A DNA stretch of 64,000 nt from JACDAN01 sp963802375 (GTDB lineage: Bacteria; Actinomycetota; Thermoleophilia; Gaiellales; Gaiellaceae): assembly GCA_963802375.1 (NCBI GenBank), contig CAWDIJ010000010.1:1116001-1180000 (forward strand), in the 5' to 3' direction. Shown piece after piece: positions 43,929-54,151 of the stretch; position 1 is the first letter of the stretch; each line of letters opens with the position of its first letter. The notes below the pieces were generated by a model. It was not told the origin of the DNA, ran no database searches, and saw nothing but the letters and a program-made list of their open reading frames with translations. A program made the translations under genes and the position numbers.

Positions 43929-45327
43929 TCAGGCGGCGTGGACTTGAGGGTGAGTTTCGTCAGTGCCGAGCGCGAAGCGCAGCGCGTCGACGCAGACCGG
44001 ATCGAACTGCGTGCCCGCCATGCGCTCGAGCTCCGCGAGCGCCTCGTGCACGGGTCTCGCGCGGCGGTACGGGCGGTCGGCCGTCATCGCCTCGAAGGCG
44101 TCGGCGACGAAGATGATGCGGGACTCGGGCGGGATCTCCTCGCCGCGAAGGCCGTCGGGATAGCCGCTCCCGTCGAAGTGCTCGTGGTGATGGCGCACCC
44201 AACGTGCTTCCTCCTCGAGCTCGGCCGACGCCACGATCGCATGACCGATTCGCACGTGGCCGCTCATCTCAGCGACCTCGTCGGCGCTCAGCCGCCCGGG
44301 CTTCCGGAGGATCCCGTCGGAGACGCCGATCTTGCCGACGTCGTGCAGCAGGCCGGCAAGCCGGAGCCGCTCGATCCGGTCGGCGTCGAGCCCGAGCGAC
44401 TGCCCGATCAGGACGCAGAGCTCGGAGACGGTCTCGCAGTGGTTGCGTGTTCCCACGTCCTTCGCGTCGACGGCCCGCGCGAGCGCCGTGGCGAGCAGCC
44501 TGTGCTCCCGGCGCGTCGCCCCTTCGTCGGGGCGCGATGTCCGGCTTCGGCGCCAGCCCGTCGGCGTAGAGGACGATCTGGCGGCCCGACCGCTTTGCGT
44601 CGTACAGCGCGAGGTCGGCGCGACGAAGCAGCGTGTCGGCAGTCTCGAATGCGACCGACTCGGCGATCCCGCAGGTGACGGCCGGCTCGGCGGGATGGCG
44701 CCGCGCTTCCTCCTGGAGGCGCCGCGCGAACTCCAGCGCGCCCCACGCCCGCTCGTTCGGAAGCAGGACGATGAACTCGTCGCCGCCGGTGCGGTAGGCG
44801 GCGTCGGTCGCGCGCATCGTCGCTCGGAGGCAGTCGGCGACGGCGCGGATCCGCTCGTCGCCGGCCTGGTGGCCGAGCGCTGTCGTTGAGCTGCTTGAGC
44901 CCGTTGAGGTCGAGCATGACGAGGCTGAAGCAGGAGCCGGAGCGTGTGCGGCGCGCGATCTCGCGCCGCAAATCTTCGTGAAAGGAGCGATGGTTCCCGA
45001 GGCCGGTGAGGCTGTCGGTGAGCGCCGCCTCCGCGAGCCGCGCGAGCTCGGCTTCACGTGCGCGCTCGACCCGTCGCCGGTAGCCGACGAGGCGGCCGAG
45101 GACGACGAGCGACGGTCAGGAGGCCCAGGCCGAGGAGGAACGAGAGCCCGACGAGCTGCGCGAGCTCGATGCCGTTGGCCGGCCAGTTGTCCGCGCTCCG
45201 CGCGAAGACTGTTTCCGCTCCCCAGGTGCCGAGCGCGACGACGAGGCCGACGAGCACCACGGCGAGCACGCGCGCAGCGCCGCGACTCTGGATCGGCGGT
45301 GTTGAGAGTGTGAGGGATCTTTGTCAT
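43929..45327 (-). pseudogene. GGDEF/HD-GYP cyclic-di-GMP protein, multiply frameshifted
   Basis: The region encodes a membrane-bound cyclic-di-GMP enzyme in pieces. N-terminal hydrophobic segments (VLAVVLVGLVVALGTWG; LVGLSFLLGLGLLTV) are at about 45,150-45,300, a GGDEF domain (LTDSLTGLGNHRSFHEDLRR; AYRTGGDEFIVLL) at about 44,560-45,030, and an intact HD-GYP domain (LLHDVGKIGVSDGIL; HHEHFDGSGYPDGL) at 43,929-44,456. Frame changes fall near 45,110, 44,885 and 44,520. All motifs are intact, so sequencing errors are more likely than decay. It would both make and break cyclic-di-GMP. Confidence 0.8.
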
Positions 45328-45338
45328 CTCAGACGATG

Positions 45339-45366
45339 AGAGGGGCGCGGTTGCCCGCGCCCCTCT
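45339..45366 (-). terminator. Terminator downstream of pilA
   Basis: A perfect 12-bp stem (AGAGGGGCGCGG with CCGCGCCCCTCT) and a 4-base loop TTGC. It stands between pilA and the GGDEF/HD-GYP gene, and would allow pilA to be expressed at a higher level than the genes downstream. Confidence 0.75.
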
Positions 45367-45394
45367 GTCGATGCGGTTAGTGAGCTCGAGCCGC

Positions 45395-45844
45395 TTACGC
45401 AGCAGGTCGGCCGCGGCAGACGACGCGTCGCCGCCGGGACCGTCGAACGTCGGAGACCGTGACGTCGCGATCCGCTGACCGGCTGCGCTGCGAGGCAGTA
45501 GGCTAGTGCCGGCGGCGCCGTCGACGTCGAGCCGTGACGCCGTGGTTGCCAGCCAGCGTGTCGAGTCTTGAGGCCGCTGTCGTACGATCGGCCTTCAGGG
45601 TCGGCGGCAGCGTCACGTGGCCATCGTCGGCGTACGTTGCCGTGGTCGGCGAAGTACGCCTCGGCCGACGGAACGGCGGCGCGGACGTTCGGCCTGCGCG
45701 GCCGAGTCTGTCGGCGCGATCCTTGAAGCCGAGGTACGACGGGACTGCAATCGCGAGCAGGATCCCGATGATGACGATGACGACGAGGAGCTCGATGAGA
45801 GTGAACCCCTCCTCGCGAGCAAGCCGCTCACGAATGCGTGTCAT
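45395..45844 (-). CDS. pilA: Major type IV pilin PilA (frameshifted)
   Basis: The N-terminus is a textbook prepilin: leader MTRIRERLAREEG, then FTLIELLVVIVIIGILLAIA with Glu5, and a start at ATG 45844. After FKDRADR the frame changes at least twice; joined pieces give NVRAAVPSAEAYFADHG, TYADDGHVTLPPTL, LAYCLAAQPVSG and probably a Cys near the end. The stop is uncertain; TAA at 45395-45397 is the best candidate because the terminator follows it. It has its own upstream region with an ACCCCC/GGGGGT repeat. Confidence 0.8.
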
Positions 45845-45908
45845 GTGGTTTCTCCTTGGTTGAATGGCAGACACCTGACAGGTATCGCTCGCGGCGCGGC
45901 CCCTCCTC

Positions 45909-45924
45909 ACCCCCTTTTGGGGGT
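45909..45924. promoter_or_regulatory. ACCCCC/GGGGGT inverted repeat upstream of pilA
   Basis: A perfect 6-bp inverted repeat (ACCCCC, TTTT loop, GGGGGT) lies 65 bases upstream of pilA, in the divergent gap with the 86-residue gene. The same arms occur at 52862-52878 upstream of the PilX-like gene. A shared operator is inferred. Confidence 0.5.
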
Positions 45925-45958
45925 ATTTCACGCGCCGTCGCAGGCCGATAGTCCGCGC

Positions 45959-46219
45959 ATGGAACCCGCTCTCTCCTCTGCGCCGACCGGCGCTCCCGAG
46001 ACGCACCACGTGCTGCGGGACGGAACCCTCGTCGCGGTTCTACGGATGCTTGCGAGCGACGGCACCTACACGGTCGTGGCAGAGCTGAGCGAAGAGCGCG
46101 GCGACAACGCCGTCCGCCTTCGGCAGTACACGTTCGCCCGCGTGGACGAGGCGAGCGCCTTTCTCGCCGAGGCCGCGAGCTCCTTCGCGTTCCTCGGCTG
46201 CGAGATCCAGCGCGCGTAG
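45959..46219 (+). CDS. Small hypothetical protein divergent from pilA
   Basis: An 86-residue frame, MEPALSSAPTGAPETHHVLR..., with the plausible folded segment GTYTVVAELSEERGDNAVRL and AFLGCEIQRA at the end. It is the only confident plus-strand gene inside the pilus locus and shares the pilA upstream region. No family recognised. Confidence 0.55.
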   Translation: MEPALSSAPTGAPETHHVLRDGTLVAVLRMLASDGTYTVVAELSEERGDNAVRLRQYTFARVDEASAFLAEAASSFAFLGCEIQRA

Positions 46220-46711
46220 CCCGCACTGAGCTGCCGGCCTATCTCGTTTGCAGCGCCGGCAGGGTCTTCAGAGCAAGCTCCGCCGTCACGAGCGCGGCCT
46301 GAGCCGGTCGGAGTGCAACGCGTCGCACACCGCTTGTGCGCCTGCGTCGGCTGGATCGCATAGCCGCGCTCCTCGAGCCAGTCGCGGAGATGTCGACAAC
46401 GGCGTCGTACTCGCTGATCGCCATCGCGGTCCTCTGGATCGTCCTCGACGGACTGCGCGTTCGCCTGCGACGAACGCCAGGCTCGAGCCAGTGAACGGCG
46501 ACGGTGGCCGCTGGGCGCTGATCTACGTCCGCGTCCTCGACGAGTCAGGCCGATCCGGCAGAAGATGCGCTGCGAACAGCTACCGCTGCCTTCCCGACCG
46601 CCCGCTCTAGCGAGATCCGGCGCCAAGTAACACCATGTTACTAGTCACGGGGCTCCGCTAAGGATGCGGCCGCCGGGCCTTAGTAACAGACTGTCACTCA
46701 CGCGCAGAGCG
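46220..46711. other. Intergenic stretch with possible short genes
   Basis: No confident gene is seen between the 86-residue gene and pilB. A 34-codon plus-strand frame at 46390-46494 (MSTTASYSLIAIAVLWIVLD...) has a GGAG start site and a hydrophobic core, and a GTG frame overlaps its stop. On the minus strand the piece LRDWLEERGYAIQP hints at a broken gene. All are weak. Confidence 0.3.
46626..46698. repeat. Two AGTAACA-N3-TGTYACT inverted repeats
   Basis: AGTAACA-CCA-TGTTACT (46626-46642) is a perfect 7-bp inverted repeat; AGTAACA-GAC-TGTCACT (46682-46698) is a second copy with one mismatch. They are 56 bases apart, in a gap downstream of pilB, and look like a paired operator. Confidence 0.5.
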
Positions 46712-48494
46712 TCAGACGCAGACGCGGGCGAGCTCTTCGACCGACGTCAGGCCGGCCGCGACCTTCGCGACGCCGTCGTCCCAGAGCGAGCGCATCCCCT
46801 CGGCGTGTGCCGCGCGCTCGATCTCCTCGCGCGACGCACGCTCGGAGGCGAGGCTGCTCGAGGCGCTCGCTCATCTCCAGGAGCTGGAAGACGCCGATGC
46901 GGCCGCGGTAGCCGGTCTCGGAGCAGCGTGCGCATCCGCGTGGGCGGTAGAACACCCCGTGCTCCAGTCTGGCGGCGAAGTCGTCGTCCACACGCAAGCG
47001 GAGCAGCTCCTGCTGAGAGGGCGTGTACGGCTCCGCGCAGTGCGAGCAGAGCTTCCGGGCCAGCCGCTGCGCGAGCACGGCCGAAACCGCCGCGCCGGTG
47101 ATGAAGGGCTCGACGCCCATCTCGTTGAGGCGGGTGATCGCGCCCGGCGCGTCGTTGGTGTGCAGCGTCGAGAGCACGAGGTGGCCTGTGAGCGCCGCCT
47201 CGATCGAGATCTTCGCGGTCTCGCCGTCGCGGATCTCGCCGACCATCACGACGTCGGGATCCGAGCGCAGGATCGAGCGCAGCGCCCTCGCGAACGTCAA
47301 TCCCGCGCGAACGTTGATCTGGACCTGGTTGATGCCGGCGAGCCGGTACTCGACCGGGTCCTCGACCGTGATGATGTTGATCTCGGGCCGGCTGATCGCG
47401 GCGAGCGCCCCGTAGAGCGTCGTCGACTTCCCCGAGCCGGTCGGCCCGGTGACGAGCAGGGCCCCCGTAGGCCTGGAGACGATGCCCGCGAGCTGATCGC
47501 GCATCTCGTCGGAGAGCCCGAGCTCACTGAGGGTCGGCGCGCTACGCGACTTGTCGAGGAGGCGCATCGTCACTGACTCGCCTTCGACCGTCGGCAGCGT
47601 GGCGACGCGGATGTCGAGCATGCGGCCGGCGGCGGCGGCGTTGAGCGTGATGCGGCCGTCCTGAGGGTTCCGCCTCTCGGCGATGTCGAGCTTCGCGAGA
47701 ACCTTGAGGCGGGTCGTGACGCCGGCGGTCAGGCGGATGGGGATCCGCTGCACGACGCGAAGGACGCCGTCGATGCGGAAGCGGACGACGAGCGCGTCCT
47801 CCTGAGGCTCGAAGTGGACGTCGCTGGCGCCCTCCTCGGCGGCCTGGAAGATGATCGAGTTGACGAGCCGGACGAGCGGGGCCTCGGAGATGCCGTCGTC
47901 GGCCTCGAGGTCGTCCCCCTCCCCCTCCTCGAAGGCGGCCTCGGCGACCGCGTCCTCGACGAGGGACGCGTTCAGCGCCTCGGAGGCGCGCGCCAGGCGC
48001 TTGACCTCGGTCAGGACGTCGGTGCTCGCGGCAACGAAGAACTCGACCGAGTGGCGCGTCGCGAGCCGGAGCTGGTCGAGGCCCTGCACGTTCTGCGGAT
48101 CGGTGATCGCGACCTTCAGCGTGCCGTCCTCGAAGGCGAACGGGATCGCGCCGACGCGCTCCAGCACCGACAGCGCGATGAGCTTGCTGGCGTCCGCGTC
48201 GATGCCGGCCTCCGCGAGGTCGACCAGCGGCAGGTGGTACTGCTCGGCGAGCGTGCGCGCGACGCCTAGGGCGGTGGCGAGCCCCTCGTCGCGGAGCGCC
48301 TGGGAGAACGAGCCCCCGGCCGCCCGCGTTCGAACGTTCTCGAGCTGGTCCGGCTCCAGGAGGCCTGTCTCGCCGACGAGCTCGGCGATGAGCTCGCTCG
48401 CCTCACGGCTTTCCGGCTGAGCGGGCTCTTCCCGGGCCTCGCCTTCGACGAGGCGGAGCTCGGGGCTGTCGTTGTTCACCGTCGAAGCCTCCAC
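46712..48494 (-). CDS. pilB: Pilus extension ATPase PilB (one-base frameshift)
   Basis: About 593 residues. The N-terminal MshEN-type domain (QALRDEGLATALGVARTLAE) is followed by the GspE core: ASDVHFEPQEDALVVRFRIDG, Walker A TGPTGSGKSTTLYG, the Asp box INIITVEDPVEYRL, Walker B PDVVMVGEIRDGETA, and a four-Cys zinc site (CSHC and CARC). The frame breaks at about 46855-46860, near the C-terminus; removing one base gives LASERASREEIERAAHAEGM and the stop at 46712. Confidence 0.92.
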
Positions 48495-48495
48495 G

Positions 48496-49242
48496 TCACA
48501 GCAAGCTCAGGTAGGCGTCGAGGATCCACTCGCCGGCGAAGAGCGTGACGACGCCGCCGAGGGCGAGGAAGGGACCGAACGGAATGCCCATCTTGCGGGC
48601 CGCGCTTCCGTGCCGGGCCAGCAGGACGATCGCAGGGACGAGCGCCGCGAGCATCGCGATCATCATCGCCACCGGCACGGTCCGTCCGAGCATGGCGCCG
48701 AGGAGCAGCGCAAGCTTGACGTCGCCCATGCCCATTCCGGCCGGGTAGGCGAGGGCCGCAATGAAGAGGAACAGCGATGCGCCGAGTGCGCCGAGCACCC
48801 ACTCCGGGGACGGCTCGAGCGCCGTCTGGGCGAGCAGGACGATCGCGGCAGCCGGCAGCACGATCCGGTTCGGGATGATCCGGCGCTCGAGATCGGTCAC
48901 GGAGACGGCGACCAGCGTGGCGCAGAAGAACGCGGCCACGGCTGCATACGCCGACAGCCCGAAGGCGAGCACGCAGGCGCCGACGAGGAGTGCGGTGCCG
49001 AGCTCGACGAGCGGGTACTTCCAGGGGATCGGCGCGCTGCAGCTGCGGCAGCGGCCGCGGAGGAGGAGGTACGAGAGAACCGGGAGGTTGTCGTACCACG
49101 CGAGCGGCGTGGCGCACGACATGCACGCCGATCCGGGGTGCACGACCGAGCGCCGCAGCGGCACGCGCGCGGCCACGACGTTGAGGAAGCTTCCGAGCGC
49201 GAGGCCGGGAACGAACGCGATCGCTGCGAGGGCGGCACTCAT
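48496..49242 (-). CDS. pilD: Prepilin peptidase PilD
   Basis: A 248-residue membrane aspartyl protease that cleaves and N-methylates prepilins. It has the zinc Cys pairs CMSC and CRSC in the methylase loop, and two catalytic aspartates in SVTDLERRIIPN and GMGMGDVKLA (the GxGD motif). About eight membrane segments are predicted. The frame is intact. One base separates it from pilB. Confidence 0.93.
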   Translation of the reverse strand: MSAALAAIAFVPGLALGSFLNVVAARVPLRRSVVHPGSACMSCATPLAWYDNLPVLSYLLLRGRCRSCSAPIPWKYPLVELGTALLVGACVLAFGLSAYAAVAAFFCATLVAVSVTDLERRIIPNRIVLPAAAIVLLAQTALEPSPEWVLGALGASLFLFIAALAYPAGMGMGDVKLALLLGAMLGRTVPVAMMIAMLAALVPAIVLLARHGSAARKMGIPFGPFLALGGVVTLFAGEWILDAYLSLL

Positions 49243-49244
49243 CG

Positions 49245-49921
49245 CTATCTCCTATCGGCGGTCAGCGCCGGCGGCTTGAGCGCCACCGGCCCGGGTTTAC
49301 GGCGCGGTGTGTTCCGAAGCACGATGTCGTCCTTGAGGACGTACCGCTGCTTCGCGTCGCTCGGGTTCACGTCGACCGGGAGGTCGACGCTCAGCGTTCC
49401 GAGGCTGCCGCTTGCCGGCTGCCGGCGGCGAATAGGCGGTGAAGACCTTGTCGGTCGTCAGGTAGTCGGCCTCGCTTCGCGGCCCGTTCCCGCGCAGGTG
49501 CTGCCGCTGTAGCGCCAGAGCGAGTACGGCGGTCGCATCGCAGAGCGGTCGTGCCCACGGTGCTCGTCCTTCGTGCACCAGGTGACGTCGCGGCGACGCT
49601 GCCGGTCGTTCGTCGGGCAGTACGACCCGAGCGTGACCGATGCCGATCGAATAGGTCGGCGGAGCTGCCGTCGGAGCGTCACGTCGTTTGCGCAGTGAAT
49701 CTCGCGCCGCAGCTTGTCGAGAGCGAGCCGCATCTCCTGCTGCGCCTCGAAGCGCCTCGTCATGTCCACCTGCGCGGTCGAGGCCGAGACGAAGAGCTGC
49801 GTCAGCGCGCCGACGACGATGCCGAGGATCGACGAGCACGACCATCATCTCGGTGAGCGAGTAGCCGCCGCTCGGCGGCGAGTCGACGGCCGGCCGCCGC
49901 GGCGTACCGGCGGAGGCGCAT
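49245..49921 (-). pseudogene. Prepilin-like minor pilin PilW, multiply frameshifted
   Basis: A prepilin N-terminus SGGYSLTEMMVVLV, then pieces in different frames: VDMTRRFEAQQEMRLALDKL, PTYSIGIGHARVVLP, DYLTTDKVFTAYSP and LSVDLPVDVNPSDAKQRYVL. The last leads to TAG at 49245. The likely start ATG 49919-49921 shares a base with a TGA that would end pilT2. At least four frame changes are needed. It fits PilW-type minor pilins, and it directly precedes pilD. Confidence 0.65.
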
Positions 49922-51076
49922 CACGCGCAGGCGCAGGGACGGCGGCGGTTCGGCGTAGACGGAGTCTTCCGTCTCGCCGGCTTCCTGCGCGGCCTGCTCC
50001 TTCAGGGCACGCTCGAGCGCGATCACGAAGTCGTGGTGGTTCGGCGCAGCAGCGGCTGCGACGTCGCGATCGACGGCGCCGGTGAGCACGAGCTCGATCA
50101 GCGCGGCCGTCAGGGTCTGCATGTGGAAGAACTCGCCCTCGGCGATCGCGTCGGTGATCAGATCGGCCTTGTCCTCGCGGATGAGGTCGGCGATACGCCT
50201 GTTCGCGACCATCACCTCGACTGCCGCCACGCGGCCGCCGTCGGTGCGAGGGACGAGACGCTGGCTGATCACGCCGCGCAGCACGCCGGCGAGGATCGAC
50301 CGAACCTGCGCCTGCTTCGCCGCCGGGAAGAACTCGACCATGCGCGCGACCGTCTCGGCCGCGTCGAGCGTGTGCATCGTCGACAGCACGAGATGGCCGG
50401 ACTCGGACGCCTGAAGCGCCGTCTCCGCCGTCTCGGCGTCGCGGAGCTCGCCGATCAGGATGATGTCGGGGTCCTGCCGCAGCACGCGTCGCAGCGCCTG
50501 GTTGAACGAGTCGGTGTCGAGCCCGACCTCGCGCTGGTTGACGATGCAGCTCTCGTCGGAGTGGAGGATCTCGATCGGATCCTCGATCGTGACGATGTGC
50601 TGCCGCCGGGTCCGGTTGATGTGGCCGAGCATCGAGGCGAGCGTCGTCGTCTTGCCGACGCCGGTGGCGCCGGTGACGAGGATCAGGCCGCGGTGCTCCT
50701 CGGCGAGGTTCCGCACGCCTTGCGGAAGGCGAAGCTGGTCGAAGGTCGGAACCTCGGTCGGGATCGCGCGAAACGCGAAGGAGATGTCACCGCGCTGGCG
50801 GAAAGCGTTGACGCGGAAGCGCGGCAGGCCGGGCTGCTGGTAGGCGGTGTCGAGCTCGCCGGTCTCGTGGAACGCCGCGAGTCGCGCCGGAGCCGCAGCG
50901 CCGACCTCGTTGAGCACGAGCTCGAGCTGCGCGGCGTCGAGCGGCGCCCAGCCGTCGAGCGGCGTCAGCGATCCGTCGTGGCGGATCACCGGCGGCTGCC
51001 CGACCTTCAGGTGGACGTCGCTCGCGCCCCTTTCGACTCCGGTCCGGAGCAGAGTGTTCAAGTCCATGCCGGTCAC
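49921..51076 (-). CDS. Second PilT-like ATPase
   Basis: About 385 residues of a PilT-family ATPase: GASDVHLKVGQPPVIRHDG, Walker A TGATGVGKTTTLAS, IVTIEDPIEILH, PDIILIGELRDAETAETAL and HLVLSTMHTLDAAET. The open frame as written runs on to 49802 through the start of pilW; an indel within the last ~40 codons would instead end it at the TGA at 49921-49923, in TGATG overlap with pilW. The start is GTG 51076 or ATG 51067. It is distinct from the PilT at 42765. Confidence 0.87.
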
Positions 51077-51121
51077 ATCGGCAGGACGCGCCGTCGAGGT
51101 TTAGGGGCAGTTCGTGCATCG

Positions 51122-52825
51122 TCAGCCGCCCGCGAATCTCGCTGCGGCTCGACAGGAGCTGCGCCGGCGGCAGAGGTTGCCGTGATGCCGCCGCCGCCCG
51201 ACGGCGCGAAGTGGACTGCCGGGAAGGTAGGGTCGCCGGGTCTGGCCGCTGTCGACCCAGTCGTAGACGCTGATCATCGGGCCCTGCACGTCGAGGTCGT
51301 CTCGACCTCGATGTTCTTGTTCGCGATCAGCGCGCCCTGGAAGCTCGGCGCCCTTGAGCTGGATGCTGCGTTGCCGGATCGCGTTGCCCTGCGACTGACC
51401 GGCCGTCTCCGCCGTCACCGTCGGCGACGACGATGAGCGCTGCGTTGTTCGGGTCCCAGCGCGTCGCGGTCGCAGTGTTGCAGTCGTTGCCCGTGCACGA
51501 CGGCGCAGAGCTTCGCGTTCTTGACTGCGAACGTGCCAGACATGAAGAGCGTGCCCTGGCCGTCGTACTCGAACACGGGGTTCCCGGTCGCCGACGCTGT
51601 CGACCGTCGCGCTGCCGTCGATGAAGATCGTGCCCTTGACCGTCAGCTTCTTCGTCGGCGCGTTCCACGAGAGCTCGCCAGGTCTGCCGCCGACGACGTT
51701 CTTGCACGTGTAGCCCGTCGACGGCGTCAGGTTGAAGGCGTGTCGGGCGTCGCGCTGTTGTTGATCGGGTTGTCGCCGGTGTCGAACGATCGGCTGGCGC
51801 GCGTGCCGCCGTCGCAGCGGGATGTAGGGGCCGAGCTGCGCGATCTGGTACCAGAAGCCCATCTGGCTGGTCATCCGGCGGGCTGGTGCACGGCGGTCCG
51901 GCGCGCAGCACGTCAGCTCGGCTTGATGATGCAGGTGGCGAACGACGTTGTCGTGGACGGTCGCCCAGACTGGTCGTGCGGCGTCGCCTGTCGCCCCAGT
52001 GCACGCGTGAAACGTCGCGCGACCGTCTTCGACGTCGCACTGGCCGTTGATGTGCACGGCCGCCAGCGGCGCGTCGCTCGCCGACGGTGTCGGCGTTCTG
52101 CTCCATCGTCAGGTTGCCGCCGCTGCGACGGCTCGACCGGCGTCCGACCGACGACGCTGCTCTCGAGGGCAGACGCCGTCGACGTGGACGCGCGGCGATG
52201 TCAGCGTGGAGCGCCGTGATCGACGTCGTTCCCGATCAAGGTCCCGCGCGTGTAGACGGCGACCGATCTCGACGTGAACCGTCGCGCTGTCGCCGAGTAG
52301 ATCCAGTTCAGCGCCCGTGCTCCGCCGGCTGCCGGACGGCATCACGACCGGGACCTTGGCCTTGATCGTGCGCGTGACGGGCCGGCGCCGGGCCCGGTGG
52401 GGTTCGCACGCTCGCCGATCGAGCGTGATCGCCCACTCCCAGGTCCAGCCGGAGCGTCCCACGACACTCGCGGCGTCCCCGACCAGGTGGCGCGTGCCGC
52501 TCGTCGTAGCGTCGTCGACCCGCGTGGGCAGGAAGGTCTGCCCGGCGGCGTGTCGCCCGGGTACGACCGTGGTGGACGGATAGTTGCGTGTTGAGGACCG
52601 CGAGCGCGTTGTTGACGCCCGCCTCCGCCAGCGCGTACGCCTTCTGCCCGGCGTTGCTGTGCTCTGCGTGGCGCGCGCTCGCGCTGGTGATGTAGATCAC
52701 GCGTGCCGAGTGAGATCGGTGAGCACGAAGAGGATTCCGATCGCCATGATGAGCGCGATTCCGCGCTCGTCTTGCAGGCGCGCGAGAACTCGCGAGCCGC
52801 GCACGGATCTGGTCCAGAGGGGCAT
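51122..52825 (-). pseudogene. PilX-like pilus protein, multiply frameshifted
   Basis: The N-terminus reads DERGIALIMAIGILFVLT and, after a frame change, SASARHAEHSNAGQKAYALA, the hydrophobic start typical of PilX_N proteins. Further pieces include FNLTPSTGYTCKNVVGGRPG, LTVKGTIFIDGSATVDS, CTGNDCNTATATRWDPNNAA and a C-terminal stretch near 51,250. Many indels break the frame. The end is uncertain; TGA at 51122 is the last in the longest frame. It would be a large minor pilin or tip-associated protein. Confidence 0.6.
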
Positions 52826-52861
52826 CGACTCAAACCGTCGGCGGCGATCGGGCGTCTCGCG

Positions 52862-52878
52862 ACCCCCAAACGGGGGGT
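52862..52878. promoter_or_regulatory. ACCCCC/GGGGGT inverted repeat upstream of the PilX-like gene
   Basis: Perfect 6-bp arms ACCCCC and GGGGGT with a 5-base loop, 37 bases upstream of the PilX-like start and touching the stop codon of the flavoprotein gene. The arms are identical to those at 45909-45924. It might instead be a terminator stem, but no T-run follows. Confidence 0.45.
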
Positions 52879-53985
52879 TACGCCGCGAACGCCTTGCCGG
52901 GATCGCCCGCGAGTCGGGCGAGGAGCTCGGCGGCGCGGAGCGCCGCGCCGCCCGGCCCGCCGACGTCCGCCGGCTCTTCCGCGTCGGCCCGGAGCAGGGA
53001 CTCGATCCCCCGCCAGGCGAGTGGCGCCCGTAGGAGCGTGAACGTCGTCCTCGGGAAGCGGTCGAGTGCCGTCTTCGCCCGCCAGGAGGCAGCGGACTGC
53101 ACTGCGAGCCGGCGGCGCAATTCCACTGCATATGGCGTGAAATCGGCTTTGCGGCCGGCCAGGATGTCGAGCGCGTTCGCCGCCGCCAGCCGCGCGCTCA
53201 GCACCGCCTCGTAGATCCCGTCGCCCGAGACCGGGTCGACGAGGCCTGCGGCGTCGCCGACGAGCGCGAGGCGTCCACGGGCGGCCGTCGAGCCCGGACG
53301 CCGGAGCGGAAGCCGGTGCCCGCGGACGTCGGTGAGCTGCCCGTTCGGGGATCCCGTGCTCGCGGCACAGCCGGGCGAGGTGGGCTCGAAGCTGCGGTCC
53401 CTCCGAGTGCCACCCTCCCACGCCGACGTTGACGTGGTCGGCCTTGGGGAAGACCCAGCCGTAGCCGCCCGGAACCACGCCGAACTCGATCCACGCCCGG
53501 CCGGCGAACCGTTCGAGGTCGACTGCAGCGTTGCCCTCGAGCGCGACGGTGCGAAGGTGGTCGTCGAGGCCTGCCTTGCGTCCCGTCGTCCCGTTCGCGC
53601 CGTCGGCGCCGATCACGACCTCGGCGTCGATCGTGTCGTCCGGCCTGAAGCCGTCGCGGAACTCCGCCCCCGCCTCGCGGGCCTGCTCGACCAGGAACGC
53701 GTCGAGCCGCCGCCGCTGCGTCATCCGGATCAGCGGCTCGCGTGTCTTGCGCCGGAAGTGCCGCCGGTAGCCGAGACGCAGCTCGAAGACGTCGACGTCG
53801 TCCTCGACGACGGGGTCGATCGAGAACGGGAGCTGGCGCTCCGCCCGGACGGTGATCCCGCCGCCGCATGGCTTGTCACGCGGGAAGCGGGCCTTGTCCG
53901 TCAGAAGCACGCGAGCGCCACCCCGTGCGAGGTGGAACGCGGCCAACGAGCCGGCCGGCCCGGCTCCGACGACGAGGGCGTCCAC
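52878..53985 (-). CDS. Geranylgeranyl-reductase-family flavoprotein (one-base frameshift)
   Basis: About 368 residues: FAD-binding DALVVGAGPAGSLAAFHLAR, the PCGGG motif of the family, DAEVVIGADGANG, and ALVGDAAGLVDPVSGDGIYE near the C-terminal third. The frame breaks near 53340; removing one G gives IPERQLTDVRGHRLPL. The start is GTG 53985. Such enzymes reduce isoprenoid chains (quinones, lipids). It stands at the head of the pilus locus, perhaps only by chance. Confidence 0.85.
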
Positions 53986-54015
53986 GTGTTCCGTCGCTAC
54001 TATCTCCGTTCGCCT

Positions 54016-54097
54016 GGGGGTGTTCCCGAGTGGCCAAAGGGGACGGGCTGTAAACCCGTTGGCTCAGCCTTCGGAGGTTCGAATCCTCCCGCCCCCA
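54016..54097 (+). tRNA. tRNA-Tyr (GTA)
   Basis: An 82-base class II tRNA: acceptor GGGGGTG with CGCCCCC, anticodon loop CTGTAAA, a long variable arm, T-arm GGAGG-TTCGAAT-CCTCC. CCA is not encoded. It lies 30 bases upstream of, and divergent from, the flavoprotein gene. Confidence 0.95.
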
Positions 54098-54151
54098 CTC
54101 GAGAGTCGTTTCAAGCTCGTGCAGGAAGTGGAAAGCCTGCTGCTCGGACGA

